From positions 1 through 64,000 of the forward strand of contig JALQYQ010000066.1 of the NCBI GenBank assembly GCA_023262855.1: DNA of 64,000 bases. Reading direction: 5' to 3'. Origin of the DNA: Crocinitomicaceae bacterium (GTDB taxonomy: Bacteria > Bacteroidota > Bacteroidia > Flavobacteriales_D > Crocinitomicaceae). The notes beneath the pieces are model-generated. The model did no database searches and was not told the origin of the DNA. It saw nothing but the letters and a program-made list of their open reading frames with translations. A program made the translations under genes and the position numbers. How positions within the stretch are numbered: position 1 is the stretch's first letter; each line of letters opens with the position of its first letter. This document shows, piece after piece, positions 1 through 9,705 of this stretch.

Positions 1-3000
1 TGTTGCTGTTGGATAAAGCAAATCGATAAATTCCAACTTCCAAACATCATTTTTACCATCACCATTTGGTGAAATAACATTTGGAATTAACTGTGTAATA
101 TCATCTGTTACTGTGTTAATCGTAATCGTCGTAAAAGCGCTATCAACACAGCCAAATTGATTGTATACGAATTGATAAACCGTATAATCACCATTCTCAA
201 AATAGGTGTTTGAAGGATTCTGAATACTACTAGTATCTCCATTTCCAAAATCCCAGAAATAACTTGAAGAATAGAACGAAGTATCAATGAAATTAAAGGT
301 CGCCCCAATGTTTAAGCCATTATCTGAATTGTAATAAAATCCAGCTTGCGGCAATTCAGGTATTGTAACAGTTTGTACAATTGTATCCATACAATTATGT
401 TCGGTAGAAATAATGTGCGTAATCTGGTAATCACCACTTTCCGTGAACAATTGAGATGTTGATGGCGCTAATACAACTCCTGTTCCACCCAGATCATAAT
501 ACCAGAAGTTAACTGGGTCAGATGAAACGCTATTATCATCAAATTGAACAACTAAATGATTATCCGGGCAAGAAGTTTGAAACGTGAAACTTGCTTGCGG
601 CAATGCATACACTTCTATTTGTTTTACAATTGTGTCAACGCAACCTGTACTTGATTCAACAGCTAATTGAACATCATGTGTTCCAGCAGTAGGAAATAAA
701 ACGGTATTATTTGGAGTTATTGAGGTTCCAATTCCAAAATCCCAAGACCATGAAATAATTTGTCCACTTCCTGGCAATGAAAAATCGGTCAATTGTGTTG
801 AATCACCGATACACACATTTGTGTTACTGAAGTTGGCAAATGGTACTGATACAAAATTGATTTGTACTATGTCGTTTTCTAGGTTACACAAACCATTATT
901 TGTGCTAGTCAATGTTAGAATTACAAATCCATTCAACAATTCGCTTGCTGTTGGTGTATAACTTGAAGTTAAATTAGAAGGAGATGAGAATGCTCCTGCT
1001 CCACCAGACCAACTACCGGTTGTTGTAGGGCCAGATACTGAACCTGCAAGTGTAACACTCGATTCGTTGGAACAAAGCAATTGATCTGTTCCCGCATTGA
1101 CAATCGGAGCAGCAGAAATACTTACTAAAATGCTATCGTAAACCGTAAGACAGTTTCCATTTGATGTAGACTCCAAATAAAGCATTACGGAACCATTCGC
1201 AATATCAGCAGTACCTAACTGATAAGAACTTGATAACTGTAAATTATTCGGCAAAAACACACCATTTCCAGAAGTTGTCCATTTGCCTGTTGTAGTCGAA
1301 CCTGAAACAGTTCCTGAAACATTAACTGTTGTATTATTAGCACAAACATTGATAGTTGAAGGACCTGCATCCACAACTGGTGCTATTGTAAAGTTTATTT
1401 GCATGGCATCACTAACCGCATTACACGTACCAATATTCGTTGCATTCAACGTTAAACTTACGTTACCTGACTGAATATCTGCTGCGGATGGAACATAACT
1501 GGCGTTCAAAGTCGCTGCAGAAGGAACAAATGTCCCAGTTCCTGAAGTTGTCCACGCACCAGTTGTTGAGCCTGCGTTAACGGAACCATTTAAATCAATC
1601 GAGGCATTATTTGCACAAATTGTTTGGTCTATCGATGCGTTTACTAGAGGAGAAGGATTGATGTGCAAAGTCAACGTATCTTTCTTCATTCCACAAACAT
1701 CATTCGTTGATAAAATCAATAAAATTGGACTATTCAAGGTGTCAACTGGACTCGGAATGTATGTATTTACTAGACTAGTTACAGGAGAAGAAAAAGAACC
1801 ATAACCTGTTGAACTCCAAGATCCAGCAATTGAACCACCGCCAACTAGACCATTTAAATTAAAATCAACATTTGCACAAATCGTATCATTTGCACCTGCA
1901 TTAACAAAAGGTGAAGAAACAAAATCATTCATGTAAGTGAATTCTGCACCAGCAGAAGCAGAGCCAGAAAGCACGCCCAATCCAAACACATCACCTGAGT
2001 TTTGAACGACATTGTAAGAATTCACAGCAATGTCCGTAGTTGAATAAAAAATTCGTGCGGCTTTGATTGTTCCCAATGTTCCTGGCACGATCGTAAAAGA
2101 AGAAGCTGGAATTAATGCCGCGTTGCCATTTAATGTAAATTGATTTTCAAAACCTGTTCGAACATACAACATCAAGCCCAATGAATCTGAACTTGTGCGT
2201 GTAAAGGCCGTTTTGTAATCGCCGGAACAATAGAAAGGAGGTATTTGTGACTCACTTAATTCACAGCCAAATCCGGATGTTTGTAAAACATAAACTGGTT
2301 TGTTCGTTTTTACGTAATTGTGAACATCCGACAAATTGATTTGATACGTTTCTCCCCAATTCAATACAGCTGAGTTCGTTGTTGAATTGAAAACTGAAAC
2401 CGTGGTTCCATTTTGAGTAGCCATTATATATGCCACATCTGAAGAAGTTCCTTTTTCAACTACATAATCTGTACCTAACACACCGGTATGGGTAATCTGA
2501 TCACCAACTGCGTCATTACATGTCGATGAGGAAAGTCCACCTTCAAAAACTGTAATTGCAACCGGCTTATTAGATGATACGATGGATCCAGCTAGTGAAG
2601 TAGCCGCCGAAACGTTCATGTCTCTTGCACTATATGTTTGGCCTGCATTTAAAGTTATAGTAAACGTCACATTTGCCGCGTGACCTGTGATTGCAGTACG
2701 AGGAGTAATTAAAACTGTTGTTGCATTTTGGGTAGCAACAATTTCAAAGGAAGAAAAAGAGGCAGGTGTTGTCGTTACTAAGCCATAACTTTTTTGAAAG
2801 GGAGTATAGAAATTTGTTCCAAACGCCTTATTTCCCTTCAAGGTGAAAGTTGCTTTGTTTGCTCCTGATCTCAATTCATAAACTGCTGAAATCTTTTTAG
2901 TTGCAACAATTTTTAACCCGTTATTCGAAACAACGTTGGCAGCTGGACTTTCGATTTGTGCTATTAATGATGATAAATTTACACTATCAAGACTATTCGC

Positions 3001-3228
3001 AGGAATTGTCAAAGAAATGGGTGTAAAACTTCCATTTGCAGGTTGGGAAATTGTTACAGTTGAGGCATCTTCGAATGTCATTAAACGAAGATATATTGGA
3101 CTTTGACCTACACCAGAAGATACATCTGGAGCAGCAAAATAAAATAATGTGTCTTTTTGAGCGTATGATGTAAAATTGATAAACCCACCTACCAATAATA
3201 ACAAAATGCTCCTGATAATTCTCATCAT
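1..3228 (-). CDS. Large secreted adhesin (IgGFc-binding-like, Ig-like, PKD, gliding-motility C-terminal domain), 3' end outside window
   Basis: The frame is open from the ATG at 3228 to the window edge (1,076 codons, no stop), so the C-terminus is missing. Residues 1-23 are a signal peptide ending near SYAQ. Residues ~24-430 resemble the IgGFc-binding N-terminal domain, with motifs such as GTDYVVEKG and repeated NKPV segments. Four tandem Ig-like repeats of 86-91 residues follow (1905-846), then three PKD domains (WSWDFG, WYYDLG and FWDFG cores). At about 90-40 the motif PNVISPNGDGKNDVW opens a CHU_C/gliding-motility-associated domain, which normally ends such proteins and directs type IX secretion. 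By family this is a cell-surface or extracellular adhesin; its ligand is unknown. The next ATG at 3225 is an equally possible start. Product class is well supported, function is not. Confidence 0.85.
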   Translation of the reverse strand, partial: MMRIIRSILLLLVGGFINFTSYAQKDTLFYFAAPDVSSGVGQSPIYLRLMTFEDASTVTISQPANGSFTPISLTIPANSLDSVNLSSLIAQIESPAANVVSNNGLKIVATKKISAVYELRSGANKATFTLKGNKAFGTNFYTPFQKSYGLVTTTPASFSSFEIVATQNATTVLITPRTAITGHAANVTFTITLNAGQTYSARDMNVSAATSLAGSIVSSNKPVAITVFEGGLSSSTCNDAVGDQITHTGVLGTDYVVEKGTSSDVAYIMATQNGTTVSVFNSTTNSAVLNWGETYQINLSDVHNYVKTNKPVYVLQTSGFGCELSESQIPPFYCSGDYKTAFTRTSSDSLGLMLYVRTGFENQFTLNGNAALIPASSFTIVPGTLGTIKAARIFYSTTDIAVNSYNVVQNSGDVFGLGVLSGSASAGAEFTYMNDFVSSPFVNAGANDTICANVDFNLNGLVGGGSIAGSWSSTGYGSFSSPVTSLVNTYIPSPVDTLNSPILLILSTNDVCGMKKDTLTLHINPSPLVNASIDQTICANNASIDLNGSVNAGSTTGAWTTSGTGTFVPSAATLNASYVPSAADIQSGNVSLTLNATNIGTCNAVSDAMQINFTIAPVVDAGPSTINVCANNTTVNVSGTVSGSTTTGKWTTSGNGVFLPNNLQLSSSYQLGTADIANGSVMLYLESTSNGNCLTVYDSILVSISAAPIVNAGTDQLLCSNESSVTLAGSVSGPTTTGSWSGGAGAFSSPSNLTSSYTPTASELLNGFVILTLTSTNNGLCNLENDIVQINFVSVPFANFSNTNVCIGDSTQLTDFSLPGSGQIISWSWDFGIGTSITPNNTVLFPTAGTHDVQLAVESSTGCVDTIVKQIEVYALPQASFTFQTSCPDNHLVVQFDDNSVSSDPVNFWYYDLGGTGVVLAPSTSQLFTESGDYQITHIISTEHNCMDTIVQTVTIPELPQAGFYYNSDNGLNIGATFNFIDTSFYSSSYFWDFGNGDTSSIQNPSNTYFENGDYTVYQFVYNQFGCVDSAFTTITINTVTDDITQLIPNVISPNGDGKNDVWKLEFIDLLYPTAT
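846..1905 (-). repeat. Four tandem Ig-like protein repeats inside the adhesin gene
   Basis: Repeat starts are near 1905, 1645, 1374 and 1101 on the minus strand, giving units of about 260-273 bases. Each unit begins with a V-N/D-A-G/S pattern, has a cysteine about ten residues in (TICAN, NVCAN, LLCSN), then a G-S/A-W or G-K-W segment, a SYxPxxxD/E block and a second C near the end. The repeats have diverged at DNA level, so this is an old protein-level duplication rather than a recent expansion. Confidence 0.8.
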
Positions 3229-3380
3229 GCAGTCGTTTTTTGTTAAAATCGCGAGTGGATTCGGGCACAAAAATAAGGCAATTAGAGTATACCAAGCAAA
3301 ATTATTTTTCGAAGAGTCAATTTTACTTCTTTTTGACTCGTTTAATTTCCAATAATTTATGCCTAAAACAAAAAATAATC

Positions 3381-3388
3381 TAGCTTTG
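3381..3388 (+). promoter_or_regulatory. -7 promoter box for polA
   Basis: TAGCTTTG fits the Bacteroidota primary-sigma -7 consensus TAnnTTTG and lies 23 bases before the polA ATG. No clear TTG was seen at the -33 position, so the assignment rests on the -7 box alone. Confidence 0.5.
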
Positions 3389-3411
3389 TATACACACAAA
3401 ATCGTTCATAC

Positions 3412-6225
3412 ATGCTTTCAAAAGATATTGATAAGAAACTTTTCTTATTAGATGCATACGCACTTATTTACAGAGCTTACTTTGCGTTCGCGAAAAATCC
3501 ACGTGTCAATTCAAAAGGTCAAAACACATCAGCTGCTTTTGGGTTTACCAATGTGTTGATCGATGTAATAAAAAATGAAAAACCAACACATTTAGCAGTT
3601 GTTTTTGATCCTCCCGGAGGTTCGACGCATCGTATTGCTGATTTTGAAGCCTACAAAGCACACCGCGAAGAAATGCCAGAAGACATTCGTTCGATGATTC
3701 AACCCATCAAACAAATAGTTGAAGCATTTAACGTTCCCATTCTTGAACTTGCCGGTTACGAGGCAGATGATGTAATTGGAACATTAGCAAAAATTGCAGA
3801 ACGAAAAGGTTACACAACTTACATGATGACACCCGATAAAGATTACGGTCAATTGGTGTCTGAAAATATCTTCATGTTCAAACCTGGTCGCGGCGGAAAT
3901 CCACCTGAAATTATGGGTGTGAAAGAAGTGTGTGAGAAATTTGAAGTGACTGATCCAATGCAAGTAATTGATATTCTTGGCCTTTGGGGAGATGCTGCAG
4001 ATAACATTCCGGGAATTCCTGGAATTGGAGAAAAAACGGCCAAAGCATTGATTCAAAAATATGGCTCTATGGAAGGCATTTTTGCGAATGTTGAAGACCT
4101 GAAAGGAAAACAAAAAGAAAATGTCATCAACTTCCAAGAACAAGGAATCATCTCTAAAAAATTAGCAACCATTATCACGGATTTAGATGTTGAATTCAAC
4201 GAAGAACATCTGGTGATGTGTGATGTGGATACTGAAAAGGTAAAAGATATTTTCACTGAATTGGAGTTTAGAAATCTTGCTCGTCGTGTGATTGGTGAAG
4301 AGATAGTTGTAACAGCACATCCAACATCCAACTCAGGTGAATCTGCTCAATTGGATTTGTTTGGAATGCAAAGTATGTTGGTGGAACAAGATCCAACTCC
4401 AACAGCTGAATACAAAACGATAGCAACTGAAAAACCGAGTTATCATCTTATTACAAAACCTGAAGAACGCAAAGAACTTTTAGATCTTTTGTTACAACAA
4501 ACGCAGGTTTGTTTTGATACCGAAACAACAGATATCGAAGCCCTGCATGCAGATTTAGTTGGTTTATCTTTCTCCTACAAAGCGCGCGAAGCATTTTATG
4601 TTGCAGTTCCTGCTGACTTCAACGAGGCAAAATCAATCGTTGAAGAATTTCTTCCTTTCTTTTCATCGACAACCATTGAAAAGATTGCGCACAACATCAA
4701 ATACGATTTGAAAGTGTTAAATCGCTATGGAATTTCTGTTTCGGCACCAACGTTTGACACCATGGTTGCCCATTATTTGATCAATCCTGAATCCAAACAA
4801 GGAATGGATTTCTTAGCAGAATTCTATCTAAAATACCAACCGATTTCCATTGAAACTTTAATTGGTAAAAAAGGAAAAGGTCAAGGAAACATGCGTGATT
4901 TGAAACCAGAAGAAGTTTCTGATTATGCATGTGAAGATGCAGATATCACCTTCCAATTGAAGCAAATTTTCGAACCTGAAATTCAAAAAGACCATTTAAA
5001 AGAACTGTTTTACGAAATGGAAATGCCTTTGGTTGAAGTATTGAAAGATATGGAACAAGAAGGAATTGCTATTGATGTTGCAGGCCTAAAAGATTATTCA
5101 AAACAAATGGAAATTACACTTGTTGAGCTTGAAAAAAACATCAAAGCTGAAGCAGGAATGGATTTCAATGTCGATTCTCCAAAACAATTAGGAGATATTT
5201 TATTTGATGTCTTGAAAATTTCATCGAAAGCGAAAAAAACCAAAACAGGTCAATACGCCACGTCTGAAGATATTCTTCAAAAACACGAAAAAGATCATCC
5301 GATCATACCAATGATATTGGAATACAGACAATTGCGTAAATTGAAAAGCACGTATGTTGATCCACTTCCAACGATGACAGATAAAATCGACGGTCGAATT
5401 CATACCAACTACATGCAAACCGTTACTGCAACTGGGCGTTTGAGTTCGAACAATCCGAATTTGCAAAACATTCCAATTCGCACTGATAAAGGAAAAGAAA
5501 TTCGAAAAGCATTTATTCCGCGAAATGAAGAATATACCTTGATGGCGGCAGATTATTCGCAAATCGAGTTGCGCATTATTGCTGCGTTGAGTAAGGATGC
5601 AAACATGATTGAAGCATTTAGCAGTGGTCAAGATATTCACAAAGCGACAGCAGCGAAAGTGTTCAATGTGTCGTTGGAAGAAGTTACGCGTGATCAGCGA
5701 AGTGCCGCAAAAGCTGTAAACTTTGGAATCATTTACGGCCAATCCGCATTTGGTTTAGCACAAAACTTGAACATTTCAAGAACCGAAGCAAAATCAATCA
5801 TCGACGCGTATTTTGAACAATATTCGACCATCAAAACGTACATGGATGGAGCTGTTTCGCAAGCAAGAGACAAAGGTTATGTGGAAACCATCATGCAACG
5901 TCGTCGTTATTTACCAGACATTAATTCAGCCAATGCTGTCGTTCGTGGTTTTGCCGAACGAAATGCAGTAAATGCTCCCATTCAAGGTTCAGCTGCTGAT
6001 ATCATCAAAATGGCAATGGTTTCTGTTTACAGAGCAATGAAACAACATCCCTTGAAATCAAAAATGATTTTACAAGTGCATGATGAGTTGGTGTTTGATG
6101 TTCACAAATCAGAAATGGAATTGATGAAAAAATTGGTGGAAGAAGCGATGGAACATGCTGTGAAATTGGTAGTTCCAATGGAAGTTGAATTACAGTTTGG
6201 TGATAATTGGTTGGATGCACATTAA
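3412..6225 (+). CDS. polA: DNA polymerase I
   Basis: This 937-residue protein has the three classical domains of Pol I. Residues 1-~300 are the 5'-3' exonuclease (LFLLDAYALIYRAYFAF; GYEADDVIGTLA). Residues ~350-540 are the 3'-5' proofreading domain with all catalytic motifs visible: DTETTD near residue 368, HNIKYD, and YACEDADIT. The polymerase domain carries motif A DYSQIELRIIAAL near 712, motif B RSAAKAVNFGIIYGQ near 764 and motif C QVHDELVFD near 889. Unlike several Gram-positive and Thermus enzymes, proofreading therefore looks intact. The enzyme fills gaps and removes RNA primers in repair and lagging-strand synthesis. Its stop overlaps the stop of the convergent helicase gene by a few bases, so no separate terminator lies between them. 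Confidence 0.98.
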   Translation: MLSKDIDKKLFLLDAYALIYRAYFAFAKNPRVNSKGQNTSAAFGFTNVLIDVIKNEKPTHLAVVFDPPGGSTHRIADFEAYKAHREEMPEDIRSMIQPIKQIVEAFNVPILELAGYEADDVIGTLAKIAERKGYTTYMMTPDKDYGQLVSENIFMFKPGRGGNPPEIMGVKEVCEKFEVTDPMQVIDILGLWGDAADNIPGIPGIGEKTAKALIQKYGSMEGIFANVEDLKGKQKENVINFQEQGIISKKLATIITDLDVEFNEEHLVMCDVDTEKVKDIFTELEFRNLARRVIGEEIVVTAHPTSNSGESAQLDLFGMQSMLVEQDPTPTAEYKTIATEKPSYHLITKPEERKELLDLLLQQTQVCFDTETTDIEALHADLVGLSFSYKAREAFYVAVPADFNEAKSIVEEFLPFFSSTTIEKIAHNIKYDLKVLNRYGISVSAPTFDTMVAHYLINPESKQGMDFLAEFYLKYQPISIETLIGKKGKGQGNMRDLKPEEVSDYACEDADITFQLKQIFEPEIQKDHLKELFYEMEMPLVEVLKDMEQEGIAIDVAGLKDYSKQMEITLVELEKNIKAEAGMDFNVDSPKQLGDILFDVLKISSKAKKTKTGQYATSEDILQKHEKDHPIIPMILEYRQLRKLKSTYVDPLPTMTDKIDGRIHTNYMQTVTATGRLSSNNPNLQNIPIRTDKGKEIRKAFIPRNEEYTLMAADYSQIELRIIAALSKDANMIEAFSSGQDIHKATAAKVFNVSLEEVTRDQRSAAKAVNFGIIYGQSAFGLAQNLNISRTEAKSIIDAYFEQYSTIKTYMDGAVSQARDKGYVETIMQRRRYLPDINSANAVVRGFAERNAVNAPIQGSAADIIKMAMVSVYRAMKQHPLKSKMILQVHDELVFDVHKSEMELMKKLVEEAMEHAVKLVVPMEVELQFGDNWLDAH

Positions 6226-9200
6226 TGGAAGGTTAATTTCCATCCACGATTTTCAAGCACACCGACAAGTGTAACCAATTCTTCCGCATCATTTATTTTC
6301 TCGTAAACGCGGTCAATTGTTAGCTGATTTTTTTCAATTACTGGATTTATTCCAAAAGGAAATTCATTTTCTGATTTTATGGAATTGTTCTCCATTTGAA
6401 GCAAAAATTGGCGCAATAAATTGATTGCTTCATTTGAACTTAACTTAAAATCGCTTGCTTTCACCGAAGAGAAAAAGTCCATTTTTTGTCGTGCTCGCGT
6501 TAATAGAACGTTCAGACGTTTACTGCCATTTTTCGAGTTCATTGGACCAAAACGCATGTGAAATTCATTGTCTTCAGAATAGCCGTATCCGAAACTGATG
6601 ATCAAATGATCACATTCTTCTCCCTGAACATTTTCCAATGCCTTGAAAAAAGCTGAATCGTTTTCAATTCGCTCATCCAATTTTTCACGTGTTTTGGCAT
6701 TCAAGCAGGCACTTATCTCGTTCAATTGAGTTTCAGAGAAAGCAACAATTCCCAATGATCTTGGACCATCAATTACTTCTTCAATCAATCTTGCAACTTC
6801 TTGTGCCTCTACCTGGTTTTTTCGATTTTCAAAACGCCCTTTCTCCAAATAATGCCAAAAAATCGGCTGTTGCTCTTGTCCATAAGATGGAAAGGCAAGC
6901 AAGTCATTCTTGTAAAAATGTTTGTTTGAAAAGTGAATTAGTGCCGGATGTTCACTGCGATAATGATGCTTCAAGGCAATTGAATTCCAATAAAAACATG
7001 CTTGATGCAAGACATCAATCACCTCTGTGCTTCCTGATTTGAAGTAGGAACTTGGACCCATTTGTTGCTGGTCGCCAGCAATTAAAATTCGTTTTGCACG
7101 CTGCAAGGTACCCAAGGCATTTTGCACAGGTAATTGACTAGCTTCATCAAAAATAGCGACATCAAACAAACCTTCTTGCATTGGAAAGCACTTCGCTATT
7201 TGCGTTGGATTACTTAACCAAATTGGTTTGAACAATTGAATCCATTCACGTGCATCGGACGCAAATAATTCACGTAGACTTGGATGATTGCGCGATTTAG
7301 AAAATTCCTTCACCAACAATGCTTTACCCTTTTTCAATCGAGAGCGTAATTCCTTTTGTTCTTCTGTTAAACGAGCTGGAACGGTCTGCAACAAAGCATG
7401 ATATTCCTGGAATTTTTCCAATTGTTGCTGTTTTATCTTTAATGCATGCAAACGCGCTTCATTATTTCGTTCGTGTAAAATTCGTTGACTCTTTTCCAAT
7501 AAATCATTTGGATTAAACGCAGCCAATGAAGGAAATTGTAGTGAAAATCGAACCCAAGAACTTTTAAAACAAGCCAATTCCAAGTCTTCAAAACTGCTGT
7601 ATTTTTTCAGTGCGCGTAGGAAAACTTCAGGAAGCTGTTTAACCGAGTCATGAAAACTAGAAATTGCTTCAAAGTATTTACAAAAATCATCTAAAAACTG
7701 CAAAATTGGTTCTGATTCTTCCCAACGAAATGTTGTTTTCATCTGAACATACAAGTTATTCAAACGACTGTTTTCTTGTGCATAATGCAAACGCAATTCG
7801 GGTGATAATTCTTCCCATTTGATGCGTTCTTCGTGACTCGTATAATGCAATTGTTGTTGAATTAATTCAAGGTCTAATGGCAAATCATCAACTCCAATTT
7901 CGCATAATTCAACTTTTACTTGCGACAATGACTTGTTTAAGCTTAAATATTGCTTCCAATGATGTAAACTATCTTCAGCTTTTTCAAGTGGTAAAACAGA
8001 ATAACTTGACCATTGTTTTTTCAATTTCCATTTACCAATCAAGGAAGAATTTTGAAGCAATTCCAGTAAATAATCAACTTCAACAATCGAAGGTTCTTTT
8101 TTCCAAATGGAACGTTCGGATTGATAAGATGTTAGTTGATGTTCTAGTTTTAAATAGTGCTTACGTAATTTCTCAAAACGCTTTTGTTCCTTGGAACCGT
8201 CTTTTAGAATTGCAGCGTGCTTGCGTACAACAGGATTGGAAAAATTCTGACTCAATGCAGCCAATTTCATTGCCTGATGAATATCGGACCAAACGTCTAA
8301 TTTGAACAACTTTTTAAGTTCTAACAAATCCTTTTTCCACTCTGCTATCGATTGATCAATTTTAAGAAAACTTCCCTGTTGAATGCTTCCATAACTACAA
8401 CTTCCTAAAAGAACATTGAGCTGTGCATCATAAATACCTTGTAAAATAGCTTTATGCTGAAGCAGTTCTTTCACTTCAGGCAAGTCACTTGAATAAGCGG
8501 AAGCTTCCAATGAACGTTGATCGAGTAAGCGAATGAATTCAGAAAAACTCAATCCACCAATTAAGTCAGAACGATTTAAAACATCCAACGAAAATTGCAA
8601 CTGATCTCGAAACTGCTCAGAAAGCAGTAGGTTAGATTCAATTCCTTGATTGCTTGCAGATTCCAATGCAATCCACGCTTGTTTCAATTCATCCAACACA
8701 TCTTTTGATAAAGTTTCAGATGTTGCAATGAAGCACATAGCATCCAATTCAAAATGCGCCAGTTTCTTTACTAATACTTCTAAGGCAACACGTTTTTCGG
8801 AAACAACAACGGCAGAAGATTGGTTGATCAATAACTTACCAAGTAAATTCGCCAATACTTGTGATTTACCGGTTCCTGGTGGACCTTGAACCACAGTATT
8901 TCCTTGTTGAAACGCAGAAAAAACGTTTAATTGATCTGCATCGGAATGAAATAAAAGTTCATTGCCAAGTGTGAGTGAACTAGTAGTTGAAACATGCTCA
9001 TCACCTAATAATTGAGCAAGCGTTGAAGACAAAGAACATGAAACAAGTTCCTCCAATTCTTTGACAATCTCATAACGGTGATGATGAAAATTTCCTAAAT
9101 AAGCTGGAATGTTTTGAAGAACTTTGAATCCTTTTTCAATCAAATTTCTCTCGATGTCTGAAGAAACTACTAAATTTTTATCGATTTCCAACTCTTCAAT

Positions 9201-9695
9201 TAATCGATTGGCTAAAAATGGATTTACAAATGCTTCCTCTTCAAACGCATTGATTTTAAATGCATTCGAAACTTTTACAGCTTCAGCGGAACATGGAACT
9301 AACACTATTGGCGTGTGCACCATTTCACCTTTGTACATCCATTCAACAATACCTTTGGCCAAACAAAGAGGGAAAATACCTTGTTCTTTTTTCGTTTTCG
9401 TGGCAGTTTGTACCAACGATTTCAAATCCTTTTCTGCGGGAAAAATAAAACTTGTTTGTCCAGCATCAACAGGAAAAATTGCGTGTTGGCAGTTCACCAA
9501 CAAATCATTCGAATTGAACTGACTTGTTTCAATCAATAATTGTTTTATTCTATGTTTCGCACTTTCGCTCACCGCTCTAAAATTAAGAAAACTTCTATTT
9601 CTTTCTTTAGTCAAATCCGCAAAAAGACAAATAATACCAACGGAACAAACAACCCAGAAGCTAATTGAAACTGAAAAGTATTCTATCTTTATCAA
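6222..9695 (-). CDS. Superfamily 1 DNA/RNA helicase, DUF4011/Dna2-UPF1 type
   Basis: The open frame is about 1,157 codons. DLTKERNRSFLNFR near the N-terminus matches the opening of DUF4011-type helicases. Walker A GPPGTGKSQ is near residue 270, Walker B DEASQ near 849, followed by AGDQQQMG (motif III), a YRSEHPALI motif and, near the end, a VLLTRARQKM helicase motif VI. A long helical, coiled-coil-like insert lies between the two core halves. The start is unresolved: there is no ATG before the conserved block. The outermost start is TTG at 9695, only 10 bases from the divergent ompA-family ATG; a TTG at 9614 would begin the protein at LTKERN. Relatives occur in DNA repair and defence loci, but neighbours here (polA, an OmpA protein) do not point to defence. 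ATP-dependent nucleic-acid unwinding is inferred from the family; the substrate is unknown. Confidence 0.85.
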   Translation of the reverse strand: MIKIEYFSVSISFWVVCSVGIICLFADLTKERNRSFLNFRAVSESAKHRIKQLLIETSQFNSNDLLVNCQHAIFPVDAGQTSFIFPAEKDLKSLVQTATKTKKEQGIFPLCLAKGIVEWMYKGEMVHTPIVLVPCSAEAVKVSNAFKINAFEEEAFVNPFLANRLIEELEIDKNLVVSSDIERNLIEKGFKVLQNIPAYLGNFHHHRYEIVKELEELVSCSLSSTLAQLLGDEHVSTTSSLTLGNELLFHSDADQLNVFSAFQQGNTVVQGPPGTGKSQVLANLLGKLLINQSSAVVVSEKRVALEVLVKKLAHFELDAMCFIATSETLSKDVLDELKQAWIALESASNQGIESNLLLSEQFRDQLQFSLDVLNRSDLIGGLSFSEFIRLLDQRSLEASAYSSDLPEVKELLQHKAILQGIYDAQLNVLLGSCSYGSIQQGSFLKIDQSIAEWKKDLLELKKLFKLDVWSDIHQAMKLAALSQNFSNPVVRKHAAILKDGSKEQKRFEKLRKHYLKLEHQLTSYQSERSIWKKEPSIVEVDYLLELLQNSSLIGKWKLKKQWSSYSVLPLEKAEDSLHHWKQYLSLNKSLSQVKVELCEIGVDDLPLDLELIQQQLHYTSHEERIKWEELSPELRLHYAQENSRLNNLYVQMKTTFRWEESEPILQFLDDFCKYFEAISSFHDSVKQLPEVFLRALKKYSSFEDLELACFKSSWVRFSLQFPSLAAFNPNDLLEKSQRILHERNNEARLHALKIKQQQLEKFQEYHALLQTVPARLTEEQKELRSRLKKGKALLVKEFSKSRNHPSLRELFASDAREWIQLFKPIWLSNPTQIAKCFPMQEGLFDVAIFDEASQLPVQNALGTLQRAKRILIAGDQQQMGPSSYFKSGSTEVIDVLHQACFYWNSIALKHHYRSEHPALIHFSNKHFYKNDLLAFPSYGQEQQPIFWHYLEKGRFENRKNQVEAQEVARLIEEVIDGPRSLGIVAFSETQLNEISACLNAKTREKLDERIENDSAFFKALENVQGEECDHLIISFGYGYSEDNEFHMRFGPMNSKNGSKRLNVLLTRARQKMDFFSSVKASDFKLSSNEAINLLRQFLLQMENNSIKSENEFPFGINPVIEKNQLTIDRVYEKINDAEELVTLVGVLENRGWKLTFH
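9684..9691 (+). promoter_or_regulatory. Possible -7 promoter box for the OmpA-family gene
   Basis: TATCTTTA matches TAnnTTTG except for the last base and ends 14 bases before the ATG at 9706. The same variant sequence is found before the RDD gene (21502) and the SpoIIM gene (36602-36609, minus strand). Confidence 0.35.
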
Positions 9696-9705
9696 AAATT
9701 TACAT

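Noticed and set aside
2993-3295. 100-codon minus-strand frame overlapping the adhesin start
   Set aside because: It runs out of frame inside the adhesin gene's 5' end, has no signal peptide or family match, and the adhesin frame is far longer and better supported.
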